A stretch of DNA of 9,344 nt from an uncultured Lentisphaeria bacterium (GTDB lineage: Bacteria > Verrucomicrobiota > Lentisphaeria > Victivallales > Victivallaceae), in contig CASFXO010000012.1 of assembly GCA_949298665.1 (NCBI GenBank), forward strand, positions 1-9,344, given 5' to 3'. Shown one piece after another: positions 1 through 6,909 of this stretch. The translations under genes were made by a program, and so were the position numbers. Numbering within the stretch: position 1 is the stretch's first letter; the number at the start of each line of letters is the position of its first letter. The notes beneath the pieces were generated by a model. That model was given only the letters and a program-made list of their open reading frames with translations, had not been told where the DNA came from and ran no database searches.

Positions 1-165
1 CGCTATCCGCACAGTTTCGGCGGGTTCGTCGTTCAGGATTACCTGACCGTGCCGAAAACCTATTACCGTCCCGGCAAAATCGGTTACGAAAGCAAGATCA
101 GCGAACGTCTTGACTACTGGAAGCAATGCCGGGAAGCCGCCGCGGCAACGGAGGCACAGTCATGA
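1..165 (+). CDS. Unidentified protein, C-terminal fragment (5' end outside window)
   Basis: Frame 1 is open from the first base to a TGA at 163-165, giving the last 54 residues of a protein. The fragment starts RYPHSFGGFVVQDYL, runs through an aromatic- and lysine-rich stretch (PKTYYRPGKIGYESK), then a likely amphipathic helix (ISERLDYWKQCREA) and an alanine-rich tail. Its codon use matches the neighbouring genes. The stop overlaps the start of the next gene in an ATGA arrangement, and that gene's ribosome binding site lies inside this coding region. Both support a real gene that is translationally coupled downstream. I do not recognise the family from this much sequence, and no catalytic motif can be assigned. 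Confidence 0.75.
   Translation, partial: RYPHSFGGFVVQDYLTVPKTYYRPGKIGYESKISERLDYWKQCREAAAATEAQS
150..154 (+). promoter_or_regulatory. Ribosome binding site deciding the cyclo-ligase start
   Basis: GGAGG lies 7 bases before the ATG at 162, within the end of the upstream coding region. It supports 162 over the in-frame ATG at 126 and implies translational coupling across the ATGA overlap. Confidence 0.7.
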
Positions 166-764
166 CCGGAGACAAACAGACGCTTCGCGAGCATTATCTG
201 GCGCAACGCCGCCGCCTGTCCGATACTGAACGGCTCCGGGCGGACGCGGCCATCCGGGAACGGATCCGGCGTCTTCCTGAATACCGGCAGGCCCGGCTGG
301 TGGCGATTTACGCCGGAGACGGCACGGAGCCGGACCTGCTGCCGCTGACGGCGGCGGACCCGGACAAACGCTTTTTTCTGCCGCGTTATGTTTCGGGCGC
401 CGGACGATACGAACTGGCCGAAGTGCGCGACCCGGCGACGGAATTGCGGCCCGGTCGCTATAAACTGGCGGAACCGGCGCCGGAATGTCCGGCCGCGACC
501 CCGACGGAGATGCGTGATGAAATGTTGTTTCTCATTCCCGGGGTGGCGTTCGACGAACACGGTGTGCGGCTCGGGCGCGGCGGCGGTTATTACGACCGGC
601 TGCTGGCGGAAACCGGCGGCGTGATCGCGGGAGTTTTTTATGCCGCTCAGCAGGCGAATGCCCTGCCGGAACAGGCACACGACCGCCGGATGGATCTGGC
701 GGTGACGGAAGAAAAGGTGTGGTTTTTTCATGATGCTGCGGTCCCGAACACCGCAACGCCGTGA
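162..764 (+). CDS. fau: 5-formyltetrahydrofolate cyclo-ligase (MTHFS/YgfA family)
   Basis: This is a 200-residue protein, the usual family length. The family converts 5-formyl-THF plus ATP to 5,10-methenyl-THF in the cytoplasm, recovering stored folate for one-carbon metabolism. The diagnostic evidence is the C-terminal signature: PGVAFDEHGVRLG at residues 126-138 running into the glycine-rich nucleotide loop GRGGGYYDR at 138-146. The N-terminus has the expected basic helix (KQTLREHYLAQRRRL). An in-frame ATG at 126 would add 12 residues. I prefer the ATG at 162 because it has a GGAGG at 150-154 with a 7-base spacer, overlaps the upstream stop as ATGA, and places the conserved N-terminal helix at the start. 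It precedes rny by 54 bases. Confidence 0.93.
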   Translation: MTGDKQTLREHYLAQRRRLSDTERLRADAAIRERIRRLPEYRQARLVAIYAGDGTEPDLLPLTAADPDKRFFLPRYVSGAGRYELAEVRDPATELRPGRYKLAEPAPECPAATPTEMRDEMLFLIPGVAFDEHGVRLGRGGGYYDRLLAETGGVIAGVFYAAQQANALPEQAHDRRMDLAVTEEKVWFFHDAAVPNTATP

Positions 765-818
765 ATTCAGAAATCAATATGATGTTTTCCAGATAGAAAG
801 TTTGAAAGGATCGCAGGA
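765..818 (+). promoter_or_regulatory. Short gap before rny: RBS and weak -10-like TATGAT
   Basis: This 54-base gap is AT-richer than its surroundings. It contains GAAAGGA at 804-810, a good ribosome binding site for rny. TATGAT at 778-783 matches the sigma70 -10 consensus at five of six positions, but no convincing -35 hexamer lies 16-18 bases upstream. A separate rny promoter is therefore possible, not shown. No terminator is visible after the cyclo-ligase. Confidence 0.3.
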
Positions 819-2384
819 ATGGAACATTGGGCGGAATTGGTTGCCCTCGGGGCGATTGCCGGAGTCATCGGCATCGCCATCGGGTTGATGATTGGGAACT
901 GGGTGCAGCGCGTGCAGAAGGACGCCGCCAACAAAAGCGCCGAAAAAATCCGGGAAGACGCCGAAAAAGACGCCGAACACATCCTCAGGGAGGCCCGGGT
1001 CAGCGCCAAGAGCGAAGTTCTGAAAATGCGCGAAGACTGCGAACAGGAGCTCAAGGAACGGCGCCGCGAACAGGGTAACAACGAAAAACGGCTGGTCCAG
1101 CGTGAAGAAACCCTCGACAAGCGCGCCGAACTGCTCGACGGCAAGATCAAACACATCGAACGCCAGGAGAAGGAACTCGAAACCCTGCGCGAACGCGTTT
1201 CCAACCGGGAGCAGGAACTTCAGAAAAGCATCTCCCGCCAGATCGACGAACTGGAACGCATCGCCCAGATGGACCGGAACAGCGCCCGGGAAATTCTGCT
1301 GGAAAAGTTGAAGAACGAAGTGCGCAACGAATCTGGCCTGCTCGTCCGCAACGTGCTGGAAGAGGCCCGCGAAAAATCCGAAAAGGAAGCGCGCCGCATC
1401 CTGACCTACGCTATCCAGCGTTATGCTTCGGACTGCACCTACGAACGGACCACCGCGACGATTCCGCTGCCGACCGACGAACTCAAGGGGCGGATCATCG
1501 GCCGGGAAGGCCGCAACATCCGTGCGCTGGAAGCCGCCACCGGGGTCAGCATTCTCATCGACGATACGCCCGAAGCCGTGGTGATCTCCTGTTTCGACCC
1601 GATCCGCAAGGAAGTCGCCCGTCAGTTGATGGAACGGCTCATCGCCGACGGCCGCATCCATCCCACCCGCATCGAGGAACTGGCCAAGAAGATCGCCAAG
1701 GAGCTGGACGAGGAAATCTATGCCGTCGGCGAAGCCGCCGTGCTGGAAACCGGCATTCAGGGGGTGGCCCCGCAGGTCATCCGTCTGCTCGGTCGTTTGA
1801 AATACCGCTACAGTTTCTCTCAGAACGTGCTGCAGCATTCGCTGGAAACCGCCTACTTCATGGGCATGATCGCCGCGGAAATCGGACTGGATGAGCAGAA
1901 GGCCAAACGCATCGGCCTCTTCCACGACATCGGCAAGGCCATCGACCACGAGGTGGAAGGTCCGCACGCCCAGATCGGCGCGGACGTGCTGCGCAAGCAT
2001 AACGAAGCCAAGGACGTCATCGCCGCCGTCGCCGCGCACCACGGGGAAGTGGAACCGACCAGCATGTACGACATTCTGATCAACGCCTGCGACACCTTGA
2101 GCGCCTCGCGCCCCGGCGCCCGCAGCGAAACCACCGAACTGTATCTGAAGCGGCTGGAACAGCTGGAGCAGATCGCGCACGACTTCCCGGGAGTCGAATC
2201 CTGTTTCGCCCTGCAGGCCGGACGCGAAGTCCGCGTCGTGGTCATGCCGGAAAAGGTCAGCGAAGGCGAAGCCCAGATCCTGGCCAAGGACATCTGTCAG
2301 CGCATCGAAAAGGAAATGAGTTACCCGGGCCAGATCAAAGTGACGATCATCCGCGAAACCCGTTCCGTGGAATATGCCAAATAA
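819..2384 (+). CDS. rny: Ribonuclease Y (membrane-anchored endoribonuclease)
   Basis: This 521-residue protein has the full RNase Y architecture and typical length. A single N-terminal membrane segment (about residues 6-27, ALGAIAGVIGIAIGLMIG) is followed by a long charged coiled coil (about 30-200). A KH RNA-binding domain follows, with the GRIIGREGRN motif at 224-233. An HD metal-dependent phosphohydrolase domain comes next, with its first histidine at H340, the HD pair at H369-D370 (LFHDIGKAIDHE) and the AAHHGE pair at H407-H408. The family makes initiating endonucleolytic cuts in mRNA at the inner membrane face and is central to RNA decay where RNase E is absent or reduced. GAAAGGA at 804-810, 8 bases upstream, supports the ATG at 819. 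All key HD residues I can identify are present, so it should be active. Confidence 0.97.
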   Translation: MEHWAELVALGAIAGVIGIAIGLMIGNWVQRVQKDAANKSAEKIREDAEKDAEHILREARVSAKSEVLKMREDCEQELKERRREQGNNEKRLVQREETLDKRAELLDGKIKHIERQEKELETLRERVSNREQELQKSISRQIDELERIAQMDRNSAREILLEKLKNEVRNESGLLVRNVLEEAREKSEKEARRILTYAIQRYASDCTYERTTATIPLPTDELKGRIIGREGRNIRALEAATGVSILIDDTPEAVVISCFDPIRKEVARQLMERLIADGRIHPTRIEELAKKIAKELDEEIYAVGEAAVLETGIQGVAPQVIRLLGRLKYRYSFSQNVLQHSLETAYFMGMIAAEIGLDEQKAKRIGLFHDIGKAIDHEVEGPHAQIGADVLRKHNEAKDVIAAVAAHHGEVEPTSMYDILINACDTLSASRPGARSETTELYLKRLEQLEQIAHDFPGVESCFALQAGREVRVVVMPEKVSEGEAQILAKDICQRIEKEMSYPGQIKVTIIRETRSVEYAK

Positions 2385-2409
2385 AACAGTCGGTACCAGA
2401 TGCCGCGCC

Positions 2410-2449
2410 GGGCGACGCCCTTTGCCGGAAAATCGTGTTTTCCGGCGGA
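2410..2449 (+). promoter_or_regulatory. Two adjacent hairpins between rny and alr
   Basis: The 92-base gap 2385-2476 holds a perfect 9-bp inverted repeat, GCCGGAAAA (2424-2432) and TTTTCCGGC (2438-2446), around the loop TCGTG. Two G-U pairs and one U-A pair extend it to 12 pairs (2421-2449). Directly before it, GGGC-GAC-GCCC (2410-2420) can form a small hairpin, so the two could stack end to end. No T-run follows 2449, so a classical intrinsic terminator is unlikely. A 3'-end stabiliser for the rny message or a structure in the alr leader fits better. The base pairing is seen; the role is inferred. Confidence 0.5.
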
Positions 2450-2476
2450 CGTGATCCGGGAACGTGAAATACAGCC

Positions 2477-3601
2477 ATGCAACCGTTTGAAAATCGAGTC
2501 CGTCTGGAAATCAACCTGGCCGCCGTCGCCGCCAATTTTCAGGAGATCCGACGCCGGGTCGCTCCCTGCCGGCTGATGCCGGTGCTGAAGGCCAATGCCT
2601 ACGGACTCGGCGGACGCCGTATCGGCACCATGCTCCGGGACGCCGGAGCGGCCGCGTTCGGCGTGGCGGAAATCAACGAGGCGCTGGAACTGGCCCCCCT
2701 CGGGCTGCCGGTGCAGATTCTCGGCAATCTCCTGCCGGACGAAGTCGCGCCGGCGGTGGAAGCAGGGTTGTGGTGCCCGGTCAACGATCTGGAATCCGCC
2801 CGGCGCATCAGCGCCGAAGCCGTCCACCGGAACCGCCGCGCTGCCGTTCAACTGACCATCGACACCGGCATGGGACGGCTCGGCATGATCGCTGAACGCG
2901 CCGCCGCCGAAATCATGGAAATCCGCCGGTTGCCGAATCTGGAACTGCGCGGCATTTACTCGCACTTTTCCTCGGCATTTCTCCGTTACGACGATTACAA
3001 CAACCGCCAGCTGGCGAAATTCAAGGCGCTGCTGATGGAATTGCAGGCACAGGGCCTGACCTTCGAGGACGTCCACATGGCAGCCAGCGACGCGCTGAAT
3101 AATTTTCCTGAAAGTTGTCGAACACCGTTCACGCTGGCGCGCTGCGGCATCAACCTGTACGGGTACTGCGACCCGGCGGTAACTCCCGCCATGCACCTCA
3201 TTCCGGCGGTGGAGCTGAAAACCCGGCTGGCCGCGGTCCGGATCCTGGACGCCGGCGCCGCCATCGGCTACGGCCGGATGCATCGGCTGCTCAAACCGAC
3301 CCGGGTCGGCACCATCGCGGCCGGTTACGCGGACGGACTGCCGCTGGCGCTGTCCAACCGCGGGTACGTGCTGGTGCGCGGCACGCTCTGTCCCGTGCTG
3401 GGACGAATCTCGATGGATTACACCACCATCTCGCTGGAAAACGTCCCGGATGCGGCGCCGGGCGACGAGGTGGTCTGCATCGGAACTCAGGGCGACGCCG
3501 CCGTCACGCTCGAAGACTGGGCGCAGCTGAAGGGAACACACGTCTACGATCTATTGTGTTCGTTCGGCACCCGGGTGGGGAGGGTCTATCTTCATGGCTG
3601 A
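2477..3601 (+). CDS. alr: Alanine racemase (PLP-dependent)
   Basis: This 374-residue protein is a typical full-length alanine racemase, which interconverts L- and D-alanine in the cytoplasm to supply D-Ala for peptidoglycan. The N-terminal TIM-barrel carries the PLP-lysine motif VLKANAYGLG with K38. DTGMGRLGM lies at 129-137 and RCGINLYG, with R222, binds the cofactor pyridine side. In the C-terminal beta domain, IGYG supplies the second catalytic base Y265 and GRISMDYT lies at about 310-316 (M313, D314). These positions line up closely with the well-studied Geobacillus enzyme. The ribosome binding site is weak: only GGGA near 2458-2461, which is rather far from the ATG. This makes the start less certain, although the N-terminus (RVRLEINLAAVAANF) fits the family. 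It overlaps the next gene by 8 bases. Confidence 0.95.
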   Translation: MQPFENRVRLEINLAAVAANFQEIRRRVAPCRLMPVLKANAYGLGGRRIGTMLRDAGAAAFGVAEINEALELAPLGLPVQILGNLLPDEVAPAVEAGLWCPVNDLESARRISAEAVHRNRRAAVQLTIDTGMGRLGMIAERAAAEIMEIRRLPNLELRGIYSHFSSAFLRYDDYNNRQLAKFKALLMELQAQGLTFEDVHMAASDALNNFPESCRTPFTLARCGINLYGYCDPAVTPAMHLIPAVELKTRLAAVRILDAGAAIGYGRMHRLLKPTRVGTIAAGYADGLPLALSNRGYVLVRGTLCPVLGRISMDYTTISLENVPDAAPGDEVVCIGTQGDAAVTLEDWAQLKGTHVYDLLCSFGTRVGRVYLHG

Positions 3602-4970
3602 TCTTACTGTTCTGCACGCGCAGCTCGAAGAAGGCCGGGCATTCTTCCGGGCCGGAAACCGTTACTCCGTTCTGCAGCGGCAGTCCGGCCTGCGTCGGCT
3701 GCACGATCAGCTGGTGCGCCATCAGGACCGCATCTGCGCCGCACTGTACGCCGACCTGGGAAAATCCGACTTCGAAGCCCGGATCTCCGAAATCATTCCG
3801 CTGCTGGAATCGCTGAAATTCCTGATTCGCCGCCTGCCCCGGCTGGCGCGGCTGCGCCGGGTCGGCCTGGCCCTCTTCAACTGGCCGGGACGCGGTCGGC
3901 TGCGGCCGGAACCCTACGGGCAGGTGCTGGTCTGCGGCACCTGGAACTATCCGCTGCTGCTGGCGCTCGATCCGCTGGCCGCCGCGGTGGCGGCAGGGAA
4001 CCGGGTGTTGCTGAAGCTGTCTCCCCAGGCGCCCGCCACCGCCCAGATCATCACGGAACTGGTGGAAAACAGTTTCTCCGGAGGGGAGGCGACCGTGCTG
4101 CCCCGCGAACTTGATCTGGATACGGTTCTCGGGGAACAGTACGACTACATTTTCTACACCGGCAATCCGCAAACCGGACGCGAAGTATTGCGGCGTGCCG
4201 CGGAAAACCTGACCCCCGTCACGCTGGAGCTCGGCGGCAAGAGTCCCTGCGTCGTCGATTGCTCCGCTCACATCCCGACGGCGGCCCGCCGCATCGTCTG
4301 GGGAAAGTTTCTCAATGCGGGACAGACCTGCGTCGCTCCGGATTATCTGCTGGTTCACAGCCGCGTCAAAAACGAACTTCTGAACGAAATCCGCGCGTGC
4401 GTCAAGCGTTTTTACGGAGACAATCCGGCAGAGAACAAGGATTTCCCACGAATTGTCAACGACACTCATTTCGAGCGGCTGCTGCCGCTGATGGAAAAGG
4501 GCCGTCTGATCACCGGCGGCGAAAAGAATCGGACCACGCTCTATATCGCCCCCACCGTGATCGACCAGATTACGCCGGAGGACCCGGTCATGCAGCAGGA
4601 GATTTTCGGTCCCATCCTGCCGGTACTGGAGATCGCCTCGATCGAAGAGGCGGCGGCCTTCATCAACGACCGCCCCAAACCGCTGGCGCTCTATTATTTC
4701 GGCGCCCGGAAAAATCGGGAAAAACTTCTGTCCGCCACCAGTTCCGGCGGGGTGTGCGTCAACGAAACCGTCATGCACCTGGTCAATCCATCCATGCCGT
4801 TCGGCGGTGTCGGCGCCAGCGGCATGGGCGCCTACCACGGACGGTACGGCTTCGACACCTTTACCCATTATAAACCCGAGCTGTTGAAATGGAACGGATT
4901 CGAACTGCCGCTGCGCTACCCGCCCGGCACCGGATGGAAACGGTGGCTGGTCCGGCTGTTCTGCCGCTGA
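3594..4970 (+). CDS. NAD(P)-dependent aldehyde dehydrogenase, ALDH3 (fatty aldehyde) type
   Basis: This 458-residue soluble protein has the compact length of class 3 aldehyde dehydrogenases, shorter than the roughly 490-500 of most others. It oxidises aldehydes to carboxylates with NAD(P)+. Visible motifs are GTWNYPL (W117, N118 of the active-site region), FYTGNPQTG in the cofactor fold (187-195), LELGGKSP with general base E212, and NAGQTCVAPDY with nucleophile C246. The C-terminal signature is GFDTFTHYKP at 419-428, followed by RYPP. The set GKFLNAGQTCVAPDY plus the C-terminal signature is characteristic of ALDH3 and related fatty-aldehyde or coniferyl-aldehyde enzymes. No C-terminal membrane anchor is seen. 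The start at 3594 overlaps alr by 8 bases and has GGGGAGG at 3577-3583. The substrate cannot be read from the sequence. Confidence 0.92.
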   Translation: MADLTVLHAQLEEGRAFFRAGNRYSVLQRQSGLRRLHDQLVRHQDRICAALYADLGKSDFEARISEIIPLLESLKFLIRRLPRLARLRRVGLALFNWPGRGRLRPEPYGQVLVCGTWNYPLLLALDPLAAAVAAGNRVLLKLSPQAPATAQIITELVENSFSGGEATVLPRELDLDTVLGEQYDYIFYTGNPQTGREVLRRAAENLTPVTLELGGKSPCVVDCSAHIPTAARRIVWGKFLNAGQTCVAPDYLLVHSRVKNELLNEIRACVKRFYGDNPAENKDFPRIVNDTHFERLLPLMEKGRLITGGEKNRTTLYIAPTVIDQITPEDPVMQQEIFGPILPVLEIASIEEAAAFINDRPKPLALYYFGARKNREKLLSATSSGGVCVNETVMHLVNPSMPFGGVGASGMGAYHGRYGFDTFTHYKPELLKWNGFELPLRYPPGTGWKRWLVRLFCR

Positions 4971-4997
4971 AACATAATCGGAGCAACTTCATTTCAT

Positions 4998-5003
4998 AAG
5001 GAG
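4998..5003 (+). promoter_or_regulatory. Ribosome binding site deciding the hexose phosphate mutase start
   Basis: AAGGAG at 4998-5003 lies 8 bases before the ATG at 5012 but only 2 bases before the in-frame ATG at 5006, which is too close for efficient initiation. This favours 5012. Confidence 0.75.
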
Positions 5004-5011
5004 AAATGGTC

Positions 5012-6328
5012 ATGTCCGGAATCTTCAAAGCCTATGACATCCGGGGCATCTACCCCGCGGACCTCGACGCCGCCATGGCGGAAGCCATCGGCCGGGCCTT
5101 CGTCACCTTCACCGGCGCCCGGAAAATCGTGGTGGGACGCGACATGCGGCCTCATTCCGACGATCTCTTCCAGGGGCTGGCCCGGGGCTTGACCGGACAG
5201 GGCGCCGATGTCATCGACCTCGGACTGTGTTCCACCCCGATGTCCTACTTCGCCAACGGCACGCTCCGGGCCGACGGCGGCATCATGATCACCGCCAGCC
5301 ACAATCCGGGAGAATGGAACGGTTTCAAGCTCTGCCGCGCCGATGCCGTGCCGATCAGCGGCGCCACCGGCATCGCCGATATCCAGCGTATCGTTGAAAC
5401 CCGGAGCTGGCCGACGTCCTCCCGCACCGGCACGGTTTCCCGTTATGACATCGCACCGGAATACGGGAAGTTTCTGCGCTCCTTCGCCCGGATGGACCGC
5501 AAACTGAAAGTCGTCGTGGATTACGCCAACGCCATGGGACTGTATGAAATCGCGGGCATCGTCGATCTGTTCGACGTCATCCCGCTCTATGACCGGCTGG
5601 ACGGCACTTTCCCCAATCACGAAGCCAATCCGCTGCATGTGGCGACACTGGATGCGATCCGGGCAAAAGTGCGGGAAACCGGCGCGGATTTCGGCGCTGC
5701 TTTCGACGGCGACGCCGACCGCTGCGGCTTCATCGACGATCTGGGGGAAGTGATTCCGATGGACCTTTTCACGGCACTGATCGCTCAGGACATTCTTTCC
5801 GACGGACCGGCCACGATCCTGTATGATTTGCGCAGCAGCCGCGCGGTGCCCGAATGCATTGAGGAAAACGGCGGCAAAGCGGTCATGTCCCGGGTGGGGC
5901 ACGCCTTCATCAAGGCGCAGATGCGGGAAACCGGCGCCGTTTTCGCCGGCGAATTGTCCGGGCATTACTACTTCAAGGAAAACTTCACCGCGGAATCCCA
6001 GGCCCTGGCCATGATCAAACTGGCCAATCTGATCTGCAAGAAAAACCGGAAACTCCACGAACTGGTCGCCCCGCTGCGCCGTTACGCTTCCAGCGGCGAA
6101 ATCAATTCCAGGGTCGCCGATGTCCGGTCGATCCTCGCCGCCATCAAGAAACATTACGCCGACGGCCGCCAGTATGAACTGGACGGACTTTCCGTGGAAT
6201 ACCCGGACTGGCACTTCAACGTGCGCGCGTCGAACACCGAGCCCCTGCTCCGGCTGATCGTCGAAGCGAAAGATCCCGCGCTGATGGCGGCAAAACGCGA
6301 TGAACTGCTGCATCTGATCCGCGGCTGA
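5012..6328 (+). CDS. manB: Phosphomannomutase / phosphoglucomutase (alpha-D-phosphohexomutase)
   Basis: This 438-residue cytoplasmic enzyme interconverts hexose 6- and 1-phosphates, feeding GDP-mannose or UDP-glucose synthesis and so envelope polysaccharides. All four active-site loops are intact. The phosphoserine loop is TASHNP at 94-99 with S96. The Mg2+ loop is DGDADR at 232-237. The sugar-binding loop is GELSGH at 313-318. The phosphate-binding loop is RASNTEP, beginning at R405. The N-terminal FKAYDIRGIYP and the GE-SGH loop are typical of the bifunctional PMM/PGM group (ManB/AlgC) rather than phosphoglucosamine mutase. The mannose versus glucose preference cannot be settled by eye, so the symbol is provisional. 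The gene starts 41 bases after the aldehyde dehydrogenase with no terminator between them. Confidence 0.93.
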   Translation: MSGIFKAYDIRGIYPADLDAAMAEAIGRAFVTFTGARKIVVGRDMRPHSDDLFQGLARGLTGQGADVIDLGLCSTPMSYFANGTLRADGGIMITASHNPGEWNGFKLCRADAVPISGATGIADIQRIVETRSWPTSSRTGTVSRYDIAPEYGKFLRSFARMDRKLKVVVDYANAMGLYEIAGIVDLFDVIPLYDRLDGTFPNHEANPLHVATLDAIRAKVRETGADFGAAFDGDADRCGFIDDLGEVIPMDLFTALIAQDILSDGPATILYDLRSSRAVPECIEENGGKAVMSRVGHAFIKAQMRETGAVFAGELSGHYYFKENFTAESQALAMIKLANLICKKNRKLHELVAPLRRYASSGEINSRVADVRSILAAIKKHYADGRQYELDGLSVEYPDWHFNVRASNTEPLLRLIVEAKDPALMAAKRDELLHLIRG

Positions 6329-6354
6329 AAAGAAAAACATCTTTATGGATCACC

Positions 6355-6360
6355 AAGGAG
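6355..6360 (+). promoter_or_regulatory. Ribosome binding site deciding the exported-protein start
   Basis: AAGGAG at 6355-6360 is 5 bases before the ATG at 6366 and 8 before the ATG at 6369. It lies downstream of the in-frame ATG at 6345, so that upstream start is unlikely. Confidence 0.7.
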
Positions 6361-6365
6361 ACTTC

Positions 6366-6896
6366 ATGATGAAATCGCTGTTTCTCTCCGGTCTGGTCGG
6401 GTTGCTGCTGACCGGTGCAACGACGCTGTCCGCGGCCACCATTCCTTTCCGCGGCGGCGAAATCCTCGCGGCGGAACTGTCCACGACGGCGCCGAAAATC
6501 GAACATCTCGACCGGTTCGACTTCGACTTTCAGTTCGAAAACAAATGCTACGCGCTGGTCACCGTCAAACTTTCCACCGGCCGCAACCTCAGCACCTACG
6601 ATTATTCGCTGGAGCTGTTCGGTCGCAGCTATCCCTGTGTGGCCGTCCGGACCGGCGACGGCGATTTCGACGCGGACCGGTGGGAAATTCGCGACATTGC
6701 CCCCGGTACCCGGATGGGCATGCTGTTCATCATCGACGGCAACGCCGTCGGTAAGGGAGCAACGGAAAAAATCGAGCTGAAATGCAACGCCCCCGGTACG
6801 TATCCCCCGGTCACGCTGCCGTTCAGCAATCTGCGTACCCGCGCCTTCACCGCCGCCACCCGGATTCCGGCGACCGGTGCATTCCCGGAAAAATAG
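6366..6896 (+). CDS. Small exported protein of unknown function
   Basis: This 176-residue protein has a clear Sec-type signal peptide. A lysine near the start is followed by a hydrophobic core (LFLSGLVGLLLTG) and a likely signal peptidase I site after LSA at about residue 23. No lipobox cysteine is seen, so a soluble periplasmic or secreted protein is expected. The mature part, about 150 residues, alternates hydrophobic and polar residues in a way that suggests a beta-sandwich (for example YALVTVKLS, YDYSLELFG, GMLFIIDGN). It has three cysteines (in NKCYAL, SYPCVAV, LKCNAPG). The layout loosely recalls Ig-like DUF4352-type exported domains, but that is an impression only. I do not recognise the family. 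It sits 37 bases after the mutase and 13 before ygiQ, so it is probably co-transcribed with them. The ATG at 6369 is an equally good start. Confidence 0.85.
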   Translation: MMKSLFLSGLVGLLLTGATTLSAATIPFRGGEILAAELSTTAPKIEHLDRFDFDFQFENKCYALVTVKLSTGRNLSTYDYSLELFGRSYPCVAVRTGDGDFDADRWEIRDIAPGTRMGMLFIIDGNAVGKGATEKIELKCNAPGTYPPVTLPFSNLRTRAFTAATRIPATGAFPEK

Positions 6897-6909
6897 GACG
6901 CCGCCGATC

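Noticed and set aside
774..2180. A 468-codon minus-strand frame antisense to rny
   Set aside because: It lies opposite RNase Y and shows shadow-type composition (FGGF, DQTD-like repeats of Gly/Asp/Phe), with no domain.
2424..2446. Intrinsic terminator for rny
   Set aside because: The hairpin is strong, but no T-run follows, so it is listed as a structure of unknown role instead.
2321..4868. Minus-strand frames of 406 and 454 codons antisense to alr and the aldehyde dehydrogenase
   Set aside because: They overlap each other and complete + strand enzymes, and have no motifs. They are explained by third-position GC bias.
4973..4978. CATAAT as a possible -10 box before the mutase gene
   Set aside because: No -35-like hexamer is found 16-18 bases upstream, and the 41-base gap in a same-strand run fits read-through.
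4994..6340. A 448-codon minus-strand frame antisense to the hexose phosphate mutase
   Set aside because: It almost exactly mirrors the real gene and shows only shadow composition.
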